Source: Blastomonas natatoria
GTDB lineage: Bacteria > Pseudomonadota > Alphaproteobacteria > Sphingomonadales > Sphingomonadaceae
Direction: 5' to 3'
Assembly: GCF_003201955.1 (NCBI RefSeq)
Contig: NZ_QJJM01000002.1
Location: 62,001 to 126,000, forward strand
Length of the DNA stretch: 64,000 nucleotides
The notes beneath the pieces are model-generated. The model saw only the letters and a program-made list of their open reading frames with translations, had not been told where the DNA came from and did no database searches. The translations under genes were made by a program, and so were the position numbers. Shown one piece after another: positions 8,366 through 16,460 of the stretch; within the stretch, counting starts at the first letter, position 1, and every line of letters begins with the position of its first letter.

Positions 8366-9181
8366 TCAGCGCGGCTGTGCCGCGATCACGCGGCAATGCA
8401 CATCGCCATGGCCGACAAACTCGGCGCGAAATGTCTGGCCCACGCTGATCTCGTGGACGCCGGTAATCGCGCCCGTCGAAACCCACAGGCCGTTCGATAC
8501 ATCGAACCCACGCTCGATCAGGTTGCCGAGCAGGAACCGCACCGCACCATAAGGTCCGTCAAGCATGTTGGCAGCCGTAGCCTTGCCGACCTCCGTACCG
8601 TCAATCTCGCTGCGCACGACAATCGCGCACAGATCGACGTCTCGCCATCCCACCAGTTCAGCGCCCCGGACCATGCCGGCATTGTTGCCGAAATCGGACA
8701 CGGTTACCGCCGGACCGTCGAGGTTGATCCGCGCATAGGGGGAACTCGCAATTTCGACGCCCAGCCGCACATCGTCCAGGATCGCGCGCGTGCCATCGTC
8801 ATCGGTCGGAACCGAGCCGGAAAAACCCGCAGCGACATGCAGCAGGATTTCCGCCTCGCCCGCGGCGAATCCGCCCTGGAATACAGGCATCTCGGGAATC
8901 TCGCCCGACGCTGCATCGACGACGCTATCGGCAAAGATCGGCCCGGACAGGCGATTGGCCCCCAGCGTGCCGTCAAGCGGCGGGTTGATCCGCCCCACCT
9001 TCCAGCCGGCGACCTCGCGTCCGTCTATCCGGATGGCGCGGTCCTGGATGGAATAGGCAGCGGCCAGCGCGTCAGGCGCAATACCCGGATAGACGCTCAG
9101 CGCCCGGGCCTCGCGGCGCGCGCTGACAAAGGCCTGCGCCACGGCATCAACTTGTGCACTGACCTGCAAATCCGTCCCCAT
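8366..9181 (-). CDS. 2-keto-4-pentenoate hydratase-like protein (FAH superfamily)
   Basis: 271 residues of the MhpD/FAH-fold hydratase-decarboxylase family: AAAYSIQDRAIRIDGREVAGWKVG near the N-terminus, acidic metal-site region GEAEILLHVA, and DDVRLGVEIASSPY further on. Such enzymes hydrate or decarboxylate enol forms of 2-oxo acids with a divalent metal. It stands between altronate dehydratase and the hexuronate transporter, and has its own copy of the LacI operator just upstream (core 9219-9228). It therefore belongs to the uronate regulon, but standard isomerase pathways have no step for it. It may process a side product or a second sugar-acid route; I cannot name the substrate. Confidence 0.82.
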   Translation of the reverse strand: MGTDLQVSAQVDAVAQAFVSARREARALSVYPGIAPDALAAAYSIQDRAIRIDGREVAGWKVGRINPPLDGTLGANRLSGPIFADSVVDAASGEIPEMPVFQGGFAAGEAEILLHVAAGFSGSVPTDDDGTRAILDDVRLGVEIASSPYARINLDGPAVTVSDFGNNAGMVRGAELVGWRDVDLCAIVVRSEIDGTEVGKATAANMLDGPYGAVRFLLGNLIERGFDVSNGLWVSTGAITGVHEISVGQTFRAEFVGHGDVHCRVIAAQPR

Positions 9182-9218
9182 CTTATCGTCCTTCTCTCAA
9201 TTGCGCTGCCTAAAGGAA

Positions 9219-9228
9219 ACCGGTGTCA
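9219..9228. promoter_or_regulatory. LacI-type operator core upstream of the FAH-type hydratase
   Basis: On the minus strand the site reads AATGACACCGGTTTC. It shares the core TGACACCGGT with five other sites of this locus and lies 37 bases before the hydratase start, in the 81-base gap downstream of altronate dehydratase. This implies an internal promoter in the operon. Confidence 0.65.
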
Positions 9229-9262
9229 TTCGCAAGAGGCGCTGTTTTCATCCTGGCGCTGG

Positions 9263-10765
9263 CTAGAGCGTCACGCCGTTCTTCCAGATGGCAATCGCGC
9301 GCTGGCCCCCGCGCTCTGCTGCGGTCCGCTGCCCGCTCGCAATCGCCAGCAGTGTGTCCAGGAAATCGCGATCGACCTGCTCGACAGGCCCGTCCAGTGC
9401 AGCCGAAGCGTCGAAATCGATCCAGTGCGCCTTGCTGGTCGCAAGCGCACGGTTGGACGCGATCTTGACCGTCGGCGCTGGGAAGCCGAGCGGCGTGCCG
9501 CGCCCGGTGGTGAACAGGACAAGCGTCGCGCCTGCTGCGGTCAGCGCCGTCGAGGACACCGCATCGTTGCCCGGCGCTTCCAGCAGCGCAAGACCCGGCC
9601 GGATCGCCTGCCCGCCATAGGCCACGACGCTGGTCAGCGGTGCCGTTCCCGCCTTTTGCACCGCACCTGCGGATTTCTCCTCCAGCGTCGTGATGCCCCC
9701 CGCGATGTTCCCGGGCGAAGGGTTTTCCGATACCGGCAGGCCCTGGTCGAGATAATAGCGCTTGAACCGGTTCACCAACGCTGCGGCTTGCTTGAAGGTC
9801 TGGGCATCGCAGGCACGGTCGAGCAGAGCCTGTTCCGCCCCGAAGATTTCCGGAATTTCAGTCAGGATCGGGGTTCCCCCCGCCGCTGCCAGCATTTCGC
9901 TGAACCGGCCCAGCAGTGGATTGGCGGTCAGGCCCGAAAACCCGTCTGACCCCCCGCATTTGAGCCCGACGACCAGTGCGCTCAGCGGCAGCGGCTCGCG
10001 TTCTGCCATCGCTGCCTCGGCCACCATCGCGTCAATGATCGCTGCCGTATCGGCGAGTTCGTCGCCTGCTGACTGCGAGGAGAGGCTGCGCACCTTGTTC
10101 CGTGCCGAGGGAGGAATCGCCTCGATCAGCGCCTCGAGCTGGTTCGATTCGCAACCCAGGCCCAGCAGCAGCACGCCTGCCGCATTGGGATGCGCAGCCA
10201 GCCCTGCGAGCAAAGCGCGCGTGCCGGCAAGGTCATCGCCGAGTTGCGAGCAACCATGGGGGTGCGGGTAGGCGATGATCCCGTCGATCCGTCCAGCGGC
10301 GATCAATGCAGCATGGCGCTGTTCGGCCTGCCGGGCGATCTGCTCCGCAGTCAGCGCCACGCAGCCCACCGTGGGCAATATCCATATCTCGTTGCGGGTC
10401 GCAGCCCGACCATCGGCGCGACGATAACCGTGCCAGATCATCGCATCGGTCCGGTTGATCGAGCCTGCGTGCTCCGATGCACCGCCCGCGGCATAGACCT
10501 GCTCACCCACCAGCGCCGTAACCAGATTATGGCTGTGGACATGCTCGCCCGGTTCGATGGCAGCACTGGCCCGGCCAATAGGCAGGCCGTACTTCACCAC
10601 GCGGTCGTTCAGAGAATGAGGCCGGATCGCAAATTTGTGGCCCTCGGGAATGTCGCAGACGAGCGTAACCTCGCTGTTGCCGACTGCAATCCCCGACCCT
10701 GCGTCGATGCCGCGCAACGCCACCGCCACCGTGTCTGACGCGTGCACCTGCATCGCATCGGGCAT
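9263..10765 (-). CDS. uxaA: altronate dehydratase
   Basis: 500 residues, the normal size of UxaA, which dehydrates D-altronate to 2-keto-3-deoxygluconate (KDG) in the galacturonate isomerase pathway. The N-terminal SAF domain holds DIPEGHKFAIRPH, and the catalytic part has PTVGCVALTAEQIAR, YPHPHGCSQLGDD, GLGCESNQ and GLKCGGSDGFSG, with the cysteines expected to bind the metal. The ATG at 10765 has GGGGAT about eight bases upstream; longer upstream reading frames would overrun the operator. KDG made here is phosphorylated by KdgK (13516-14541). UxaC and UxaB are not in the window. The promoter carries the LacI operator at 10830-10839. Confidence 0.93.
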   Translation of the reverse strand: MPDAMQVHASDTVAVALRGIDAGSGIAVGNSEVTLVCDIPEGHKFAIRPHSLNDRVVKYGLPIGRASAAIEPGEHVHSHNLVTALVGEQVYAAGGASEHAGSINRTDAMIWHGYRRADGRAATRNEIWILPTVGCVALTAEQIARQAEQRHAALIAAGRIDGIIAYPHPHGCSQLGDDLAGTRALLAGLAAHPNAAGVLLLGLGCESNQLEALIEAIPPSARNKVRSLSSQSAGDELADTAAIIDAMVAEAAMAEREPLPLSALVVGLKCGGSDGFSGLTANPLLGRFSEMLAAAGGTPILTEIPEIFGAEQALLDRACDAQTFKQAAALVNRFKRYYLDQGLPVSENPSPGNIAGGITTLEEKSAGAVQKAGTAPLTSVVAYGGQAIRPGLALLEAPGNDAVSSTALTAAGATLVLFTTGRGTPLGFPAPTVKIASNRALATSKAHWIDFDASAALDGPVEQVDRDFLDTLLAIASGQRTAAERGGQRAIAIWKNGVTL

Positions 10766-10829
10766 CTGGATATCCCCTCGATCTTGCGACTCTGCGCCGG
10801 TCGCTCTGTTATGCCATAGCGCGATGGTA

Positions 10830-10839
10830 ACCGGTGTCA
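10830..10839. promoter_or_regulatory. LacI-type operator core upstream of uxaA
   Basis: Minus-strand sequence ATTGACACCGGTTACCA. The core is 65 bases before the uxaA start and 54 bases from a second copy facing the divergent LacI gene. Two operators in one 165-base divergent promoter would allow looping or coordinated repression. Confidence 0.75.
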
Positions 10840-10892
10840 ATCCTGCCGGGATTGCGTTTGGTGCAAGGATGCGCTTAGGAGATGGCATACAC

Positions 10893-10902
10893 TGACACCG
10901 GT
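10893..10902. promoter_or_regulatory. LacI-type operator core upstream of the LacI regulator gene
   Basis: The sequence ACTGACACCGGTGTAGC is the most symmetric copy, with 12 of the 14 bases of the ideal palindrome TGACACCGGTGTCA. It is 29 bases before the GTG start of the regulator, consistent with autoregulation. Confidence 0.75.
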
Positions 10903-10930
10903 GTAGCAAGTCGATGGGGCGGAACAACAG

Positions 10931-11947
10931 GTGAGCAAAGCGAAAGAGGGCAAGCCGACGATCAACGACGTGGCCCGCCTTGCCGGGGTATCGAAAAAGA
11001 CGGTCAGCCGCGTCATCAATCGGTCTGCCCTGCTCAACGCGAGCACCCGGGAGAAGGTCGAGGCGGTCATCGCCGAGCTTGGCTATGTCCCCAATCCTCA
11101 GGCGCGCGCGCTTGCGCTCCGGCGGAACTTCCTGATCGGGCTGATCCACGACAACCCCAATGCGCAGATGGTGCTGGGCGTGCAGGAAGGGATATTGTCG
11201 GCCATTCGCGACACCGAATTCGCGCTGGTGGTCCGCCCGGTCAATCGGCGCTCACCTGACATGCTCGACGATGTCCGCACCTTTCTGGAGCAGCAGCGAC
11301 TGTTCGGGGTGATGCTGCTTCCCCCGATTTCCGAGAATGACGCACTGGCGCAGTTGTGCGAGGAACTTGGCGTCACCTATGTGCGGATGGGATCGGTCCG
11401 GCTGGATGATGACGAACATATGGTCGCCTCCAACGACCGGGAGGCCGTCGCCAAGGCCGTGGCCTATCTGGTCGGTCAGGGCCATCAGCGCATAGGTTTT
11501 GTTGCTGGCCCCGAAGGCTTCCGTTCTGCGGCCGAGCGCGATCTCGGATATCGCGACGCTCTGGAGCGTGCCAGGATAAGACTGGATTCCGCGATCATGG
11601 CGCAGGGCAACTACACCTTCGAATCCGGCATCGCCGCCGGAGAGAAGCTGCTCGCGGCCTCCCCTCGCCCCAGCGCCATCTTTGCCAGCAACGACGAAAT
11701 GGCCGCCGGTGTACTCCATGCTGCGCGCAGCATCGGCATGTCGGTGCCCGAGGATCTGTCGATCATCGGCTTCGATGATACCGCGATCGCAGCGCATATC
11801 TGGCCGCCGCTGACCACGGTGCGCTGGCCCATCCAGGCCATGGCCAAAGCAGCGGCGATCAAGCTGATCGACCCTGCCGAGGCGCGCGACCAGCCATCGC
11901 ATTTCCTTTCCGATCTGATCGAGCGGGCATCGGTCGCCCCGGCCTGA
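10931..11947 (+). CDS. LacI-family regulator, probable regulator of the uronate/pectin regulon
   Basis: 338 residues. The N-terminal helix-turn-helix with hinge is complete: TINDVARLAGVSKKTVSRVI at residues 13-32, then the LacI hinge region with LGYVPNPQARAL. A sugar-binding-like effector domain follows (GHQRIGFVAGP, RPSAIFASNDEMAAG, IIGFDDTAIAAH, PPLTTVRWP). The GTG start at 10931 follows GGAACAACAG. It lies between the uxaA operon and the dhuI-kduD-kdgK operon, and operators of LacI type flank it on both sides, including one in front of itself. It is therefore the best candidate to bind all TGACACCGGT sites. The inducer is probably a uronate intermediate such as KDG; this is inferred. Confidence 0.9.
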   Translation: MSKAKEGKPTINDVARLAGVSKKTVSRVINRSALLNASTREKVEAVIAELGYVPNPQARALALRRNFLIGLIHDNPNAQMVLGVQEGILSAIRDTEFALVVRPVNRRSPDMLDDVRTFLEQQRLFGVMLLPPISENDALAQLCEELGVTYVRMGSVRLDDDEHMVASNDREAVAKAVAYLVGQGHQRIGFVAGPEGFRSAAERDLGYRDALERARIRLDSAIMAQGNYTFESGIAAGEKLLAASPRPSAIFASNDEMAAGVLHAARSIGMSVPEDLSIIGFDDTAIAAHIWPPLTTVRWPIQAMAKAAAIKLIDPAEARDQPSHFLSDLIERASVAPA

Positions 11948-11987
11948 GCCGCCTGGCAGGACCCTCAATAGAGCTTGCACCAATCAA

Positions 11988-11997
11988 TGACACCGGT
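11988..11997. promoter_or_regulatory. LacI-type operator core upstream of the dhuI-kduD-kdgK operon
   Basis: The sequence CAATGACACCGGTTACCA lies 78 bases before the dhuI start in the 127-base gap after the LacI gene. It is almost identical to the copy in front of the pectate lyase (17862-17871). Confidence 0.75.
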
Positions 11998-12074
11998 TAC
12001 CAAGGCGGCAACAGAACCCCGAACCAAGCCGGGCATGAGTCACTGGATGACCTTCACCCGGACAGGAGAGACGC

Positions 12075-12713
12075 ATGAAAATCGCCCTGATCACCGAGAA
12101 CAGCCAGGCTGCAAAGAATGGCATCATTCATGAAGCGCTGACCGATGTGGCAGTGCCGCTGGGGCATGAGGTGTTCAACTACGGCATGTATACCGCCGAG
12201 GACTCGGCATCACTCACCTATGTGATGAACGGCCTGCTTACCGGCATCCTGCTCAATTCGGGCGCGGCGGATTTCGTCGTCACCGGCTGTGGGACCGGCA
12301 TGGGATCAATGCTGGCGTGCAATGCGATGCCTGGCGTGTTCTGCGGCCTTGTCATCGACCCTACCGATGCATTTCTGTTCGGCCAGATCAACGACGGCAA
12401 CGCGATCTCGATGCCCTATGCCAAGGGCTTTGGCTGGGCTGCGGAACTGAACCTGCGCGATGTCTACGCCAAGCTGTTCGATGGCGAGCGCGGCCTGGGA
12501 TATCCCAAGGAGCGCGCGGCGATCATGGCCAAGAACCGTGGCATCCTCAAGGAGCTCAAGGCCGCCAGTTGCCATGACATGCTGACCGTGCTCAAGACCG
12601 TGGATCAGGATCTGCTGAAAGCGGCGGTTGCCGGCGAGAAGTTCGCCGAATATTTCTACCCCAATTGCCAGGATGAGGCGATTGCTGCCTATCTGCGGGC
12701 ACTGACCGCCTGA
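12075..12713 (+). CDS. dhuI: RpiB/LacA/LacB-family isomerase, DhuI-type (4-deoxy-L-threo-5-hexosulose-uronate ketol-isomerase)
   Basis: 212 residues of the RpiB/LacAB fold: MKIALITENSQAAKNGII, VVTGCGTGMGSMLACNA with the catalytic Cys in the GCGTG motif, and PYAKGFGWAAELNL. The C-terminal extension (LKTVDQDLLKA, YFYPNCQDEAIAAYL) is absent from plain RpiB and matches my recollection of streptococcal DhuI. DhuI isomerises the product of unsaturated uronates to 3-deoxy-D-glycero-2,5-hexodiulosonate. It replaces the cupin-type KduI in this operon and is followed by the KduD reductase and KDG kinase, which fits the order of the pathway. RBS GGACAGGAGAG precedes the ATG. Confidence 0.85.
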   Translation: MKIALITENSQAAKNGIIHEALTDVAVPLGHEVFNYGMYTAEDSASLTYVMNGLLTGILLNSGAADFVVTGCGTGMGSMLACNAMPGVFCGLVIDPTDAFLFGQINDGNAISMPYAKGFGWAAELNLRDVYAKLFDGERGLGYPKERAAIMAKNRGILKELKAASCHDMLTVLKTVDQDLLKAAVAGEKFAEYFYPNCQDEAIAAYLRALTA

Positions 12714-12745
12714 AAACACCGCCCGAAATACGGGGAGAGGATCAC

Positions 12746-13519
12746 ATGACGAACGGGCTTTTCGACCTTTCCGGTCGCGTGGCTGTCGTGACCGGCGCCA
12801 ATACCGGCATCGGCCAGGGTATTGCGCTGGCGCTTGCCCAGGCAGGGGCAGACATTGCTGCGGTGGGCCGCACCCCGGCCGACGATACCGCCGCCAAGGT
12901 TCGCGCGCTGGGCCGCCGGTGCGAACTGGTATCGGCCGATCTCGGCACCATCGCTCCGGTCCAGGGCGTGGTCGATCAGGTGCTGGAGACGCTGGGCGGG
13001 CTCGACATCCTGATCAACAATGCCGGCATCATTCGCCGAGCGGATGCGGTCGACTTTACTGAGGAGGATTGGGACGCGGTGGTTGACACCAATCTCAAGT
13101 CGGTCTTCTTCCTCAGCCAGGCGGCAGGCCGTCACATGATCGCGCAGCGCGAGGCGACCGGGCGGCGCGGCAAGATCGTCAACATCGCCTCGATGCTGAG
13201 CTTCCAGGGCGGCATTCGCGTGCCGAGCTATACCGCGAGCAAGAGCGGGGTTGCAGGGCTGACCAAATTGCTCGCCTGTGAATGGGCAGCCAAGGGCGTG
13301 AACGTCAACGCGATCGCGCCCGGCTATATCGCCACCAACAACACGGCAGCGCTGCAGGCCGACGAGACGCGCAACCGCCAGATCATGGAGCGCATTCCCG
13401 AAGGCCGTTGGGGCGACCCGGCAGATATCGGCGGTGCGGCCGTGTTCCTGGCGAGCAATGCCGCGGACTATGTCCAGGGCCATGTGCTCGCCGTCGATGG
13501 CGGATGGCTCGCGCGGTGA
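12746..13519 (+). CDS. kduD: SDR-family 2-dehydro-3-deoxy-D-gluconate 5-dehydrogenase (KduD/DhuD)
   Basis: 257-residue short-chain dehydrogenase. The cofactor motif TGANTGIGQG is at residues 17-26, NNAG near 90, and the catalytic Ser in NIASMLSFQGG with YTASKSG (Tyr and Lys). The segment INNAGIIRRADAVDFTEEDW and the C-terminal YVQGHVLAVDGGWLAR are typical of KduD. It reduces 3-deoxy-D-glycero-2,5-hexodiulosonate to 2-keto-3-deoxygluconate with NAD(P)H in the cytoplasm. It is the second gene of the operon, 32 bases after dhuI with GGGGAGAGG as RBS. Its stop overlaps the GTG start of kdgK. Confidence 0.9.
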   Translation: MTNGLFDLSGRVAVVTGANTGIGQGIALALAQAGADIAAVGRTPADDTAAKVRALGRRCELVSADLGTIAPVQGVVDQVLETLGGLDILINNAGIIRRADAVDFTEEDWDAVVDTNLKSVFFLSQAAGRHMIAQREATGRRGKIVNIASMLSFQGGIRVPSYTASKSGVAGLTKLLACEWAAKGVNVNAIAPGYIATNNTAALQADETRNRQIMERIPEGRWGDPADIGGAAVFLASNAADYVQGHVLAVDGGWLAR

Positions 13520-14541
13520 GCGGAGCCGATCGCACCGGGGCCGTCGTCTGTTTCGGCGAGATGCTGCTGCGTCTATCGCCCCCAGGCGTGCGAATGATGG
13601 TGCAGGCGCAGAGCCTCGACATGGTCGTGGGCGGCGCCGAGGCCAATGTCGCCGCCGCGCTCGCGTCGCTGGGGCACGAGACGCGCATGGTGACGCTGCT
13701 GCCGTTGAGCCCGCTCGGCGACAAGGCGAAGGCGGACCTCGGCGCGGCAGGTGTGACTACGCGCTTCATCACGCGGGCTCCGGGACGCATGGGGCTGTAT
13801 TTCCTGGAACCCGGCGCAGGCCTGCGGCCTTCCTCGATAACCTATGACCGTGCGGACTCGGCCTTCGCACTCGCCTCTCCCGCAGCGCTGGACCTGAAGG
13901 GCGCACTGCAGGGCGCGGCCCTGCTGCACCTGTCGGGCATCACGCCTGCGCTGGGCCCGGGCGGCGTCGCGCTGGCCGAGGCTGCGGTTGCGGCCGCGCA
14001 GGAGGCAGGCGTACCGATCTGCTTCGATGGCAATTACCGCGCGCTCCTGTGGGACGCGTGGGACAGCGATCCGCGCGCCATACTCACCCGGCTTGTCGGC
14101 GCTGCGACAATGCTCATCGGCAACCATCGCGACATTTCGCTACTGCTTGGCAAGACGTTCTCCGGCGATGGCGCCGAACGACGGCGCGAAGCGGTAGAAG
14201 CCGCGTTCGAGGCGTTTCCGAATCTCGAGCTTATCGCCTCGACCGCGCGTCACGTCGTCAGCAGCGACCATCACCGCATTGCCGCTCGAGTGGATAGCCG
14301 GGCCTCGAAGCACCAGACCGCCGAGATTGATGTCACCGGCATCGTCGATCGCATCGGCACCGGCGATGCCTTTGCTGCAGGCGTCCTGCATCAGTTTCTT
14401 CAGGGCGGCGATGCGCAGGCCATGGCTGAATGCGGGCTGGCGCTTGCCGCGCTCAAGCACTCCCTGCCCGGTGATTTCTGCCTGATCGGTCCCGCGGAGC
14501 TTGCCGCCTTCTCGGCCAGCGGCGGCGATGTCCGGCGTTGA
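13516..14541 (+). CDS. kdgK: 2-dehydro-3-deoxygluconate kinase (PfkB family)
   Basis: 341 residues of the ribokinase/PfkB fold. VVCFGEMLLRLSPPG at the N-terminus and GGAEANVAAALASLG form the sugar lid region; DRIGTGDAFAAG near the C-terminus is the PfkB signature with the catalytic Asp. It phosphorylates KDG to KDPG, which enters the Entner-Doudoroff aldolase reaction; no aldolase is in the window. The GTG start at 13516 is chosen because it overlaps the kduD stop (GTGA), so the pair is translationally coupled. Its 3' end overlaps the esterase gene by 14 bases. It joins the altronate branch and the unsaturated-uronate branch, since both deliver KDG. Confidence 0.9.
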   Translation: MSGADRTGAVVCFGEMLLRLSPPGVRMMVQAQSLDMVVGGAEANVAAALASLGHETRMVTLLPLSPLGDKAKADLGAAGVTTRFITRAPGRMGLYFLEPGAGLRPSSITYDRADSAFALASPAALDLKGALQGAALLHLSGITPALGPGGVALAEAAVAAAQEAGVPICFDGNYRALLWDAWDSDPRAILTRLVGAATMLIGNHRDISLLLGKTFSGDGAERRREAVEAAFEAFPNLELIASTARHVVSSDHHRIAARVDSRASKHQTAEIDVTGIVDRIGTGDAFAAGVLHQFLQGGDAQAMAECGLALAALKHSLPGDFCLIGPAELAAFSASGGDVRR

Positions 14542-16072
14542 GCTGTCTCGGCGCGCACTGATAGGCATCGGCGCGGCGGTGATTGCAGCCCCTGCCCTCG
14601 CCCGATCCGGCGACCCCGTTGTCGGGCGCTATACCGGCATGCGTGAGAACGGGGTGCTCGCCTTCAAGGGCATTCGCTATGGCCGCGCCGAACGCTTCGC
14701 TCCGCCCGTGCCCGAACCCTCGACCGGCCCCGCTCTCCGCGCACAGCAATCCGGCCCAATCGCCCCGCAGCGCGGCAATCCCGATCTGCCCCAGTCGGAA
14801 GACTGCCTGTTCCTCAACATCTGGACGCCCGAAGCGAACCCGAGGGCCAGGCGCGCGGTCATGGTCTATTTCCATGGCGGCGCGTACAGCAACGGCACCG
14901 TCACCGATCCGCTGACGCATGGACAGCGGCTAGCGGCGCAGGGCGATGTCGTGGTTGTCACGGTCAACCAGCGGCTGAATGCGCTTGGCTATGCATGGCT
15001 CAAGCCGTTTGGCCAGCGTTTTGCCGATAGCGGCAATCTGGGCCAGCTCGACCTCATCCTCGCGCTGCAATGGGTGCGAGACCATATCGCCGAGTTCGGC
15101 GGCGATCCGAGGCGCGTGATGGTTTTCGGCCAGTCGGGCGGCGGGGCGAAGATCGCGACATTGATGGCGATGCCGGCGGCACGCGGCCTGTTCCATAGCG
15201 CAGCGACGATGAGCGGGCAGCAGGTCACCGCGAGCGGACCCGGCAACGCCTGGAAACGCACCCAGGCGCTGATGGTGGCGATGAAGCTCGCGCCCGACGA
15301 TGTCGAGGGCCTGCGCACTGCGCCGACCGAGGCCATCGTCGAGGCGCTGGCTGCGACCGATCCTGTGATCGGCGGGTCCTTGTATTTCGGGCCGGTGCTC
15401 GACATGACCAACCTGCCGCGCCACCCCTTCTGGCCCGACGCCGCGCCGCAATCGCTCGCCGTCCCGATGATCCTCGGCAACACGGCGGAAGAAACGCGGG
15501 CGTTCATCGATCCACGCGGACCCAAGCTCAAAGGACTCGACTGGACCAACATCGCGCTCCGCATCGCCGCAGAGGTGAAGATCGATCTCGATCCGGAATG
15601 GGTCGTCGCCAGCTACCGCGCGCAATTTCCCAATTGGTCCCCCGAGCGGCTCTTCTATGCTGCCACCACGGCGGGCAGGTCATGGCCGGGCCAGGTGATC
15701 GAGGCCGACGAACGCGCGAGGGCGGACGCGAAGGCGACATGGGTCTATCAGCTCGACCGCCCCTCGCCGATCGATCCCTTGCGCGGCGCGGCGCATACCG
15801 ATGACATTCCCTATGTCTTCGGCACATTGGATGCGCCGGGCAGTTATAGCGGTAACGATGAACGCGCGCAGGCGACGCGCGATCTGATGATGAAGGCCTT
15901 TACCGGGCTCGCCCGGACCGGCAGGCCGGGGCTGGAGAGCTGGTCGCCCTACACCCTGCCCGACCGCGCGACGCTGGTGATCGGGGACGGCGCAGCAGCG
16001 ATGGTCAACGATCCCCGCCGGTTCGAGCGGGAGCTTTGGGCGACGGGGCCGTACATTCAGCCGGGCAGCTGA
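14528..16072 (+). CDS. type-B carboxylesterase/lipase, exported
   Basis: 514 residues. The N-terminus SRRALIGIGAAVIAAPALA looks like a signal peptide with a twin-arginine pair. The type-B esterase signatures are EDCLFLNIWTP and the nucleophile elbow FGQSGGGAKI (Ser in GQSGG). Acidic and His members appear further on (NTAEETRAF; GAAHTDDIPYVFG). It overlaps kdgK by 14 bases and is the last gene of the dhuI operon. It probably removes acyl or methyl groups from pectin or hemicellulose oligomers in the periplasm, but substrate specificity of this family cannot be read from sequence. Its last 68 bases overlap the cupin gene on the other strand. Confidence 0.87.
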   Translation: MSGVELSRRALIGIGAAVIAAPALARSGDPVVGRYTGMRENGVLAFKGIRYGRAERFAPPVPEPSTGPALRAQQSGPIAPQRGNPDLPQSEDCLFLNIWTPEANPRARRAVMVYFHGGAYSNGTVTDPLTHGQRLAAQGDVVVVTVNQRLNALGYAWLKPFGQRFADSGNLGQLDLILALQWVRDHIAEFGGDPRRVMVFGQSGGGAKIATLMAMPAARGLFHSAATMSGQQVTASGPGNAWKRTQALMVAMKLAPDDVEGLRTAPTEAIVEALAATDPVIGGSLYFGPVLDMTNLPRHPFWPDAAPQSLAVPMILGNTAEETRAFIDPRGPKLKGLDWTNIALRIAAEVKIDLDPEWVVASYRAQFPNWSPERLFYAATTAGRSWPGQVIEADERARADAKATWVYQLDRPSPIDPLRGAAHTDDIPYVFGTLDAPGSYSGNDERAQATRDLMMKAFTGLARTGRPGLESWSPYTLPDRATLVIGDGAAAMVNDPRRFERELWATGPYIQPGS

Positions 16073-16460
16073 GCGGATCCTTCACCGGATAGGCGATGAT
16101 CAGCGCGAGCGGCTTGTCGCCCTTTTGCCAGATGCCGACCACCGCGCCGTCATAGAGATAGGCGGTCATACCGGGCTTCAGCACCGCGCGCTGGCCATCG
16201 GACACCACCTCGCCCTCGCCTTCGAGCACATAATAGACCTCGTCATGCGCGATCGGGTGTTCGCCGATGGCCGCGCCGATATCGAGCGTGCGGCGGCGGA
16301 ATTCCATGCGGCGCGGCTGCGGCACATGGTCGCTGATCCGCCAGGCGGTGCTCATGCCGATCGCGCCATGCGGGGGCGGCTCGCGCTTGACGGTATCGAG
16401 CTCGTCGACGATTGCCATGGGCGGCGCGGCGGCGAACATCAGCGCAAGAAGCGCGCTCAT
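16005..16460 (-). CDS. small cupin-domain protein, probably exported
   Basis: 151 residues. The start at 16460 overlaps the pectate lyase stop by four bases (ATGA). A short hydrophobic N-terminus (MSALLALMFAAAPP) suggests export. A single cupin barrel follows: GEHPIAHDEVYYVLEGEGEV (metal-ligand style His and Glu) and VLKPGMTAYLYDGAVVGIWQ. Cupins of this kind near pectate lyases often bind or isomerise sugar acids or act as sensors, but the activity is not defined here. The 3' end overlaps the convergent esterase gene by 68 bases; an earlier stop is not available, so both proteins use this DNA. Confidence 0.75.
   Translation of the reverse strand: MSALLALMFAAAPPMAIVDELDTVKREPPPHGAIGMSTAWRISDHVPQPRRMEFRRRTLDIGAAIGEHPIAHDEVYYVLEGEGEVVSDGQRAVLKPGMTAYLYDGAVVGIWQKGDKPLALIIAYPVKDPLSCPAECTAPSPKAPARTGGDR

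Noticed and set aside
7982-9949. Long open frame on the plus strand across the transporter, hydratase and altronate dehydratase genes
   Set aside because: It is antisense to three well-supported genes, has no recognisable family motifs and arises from GC-rich codon bias.
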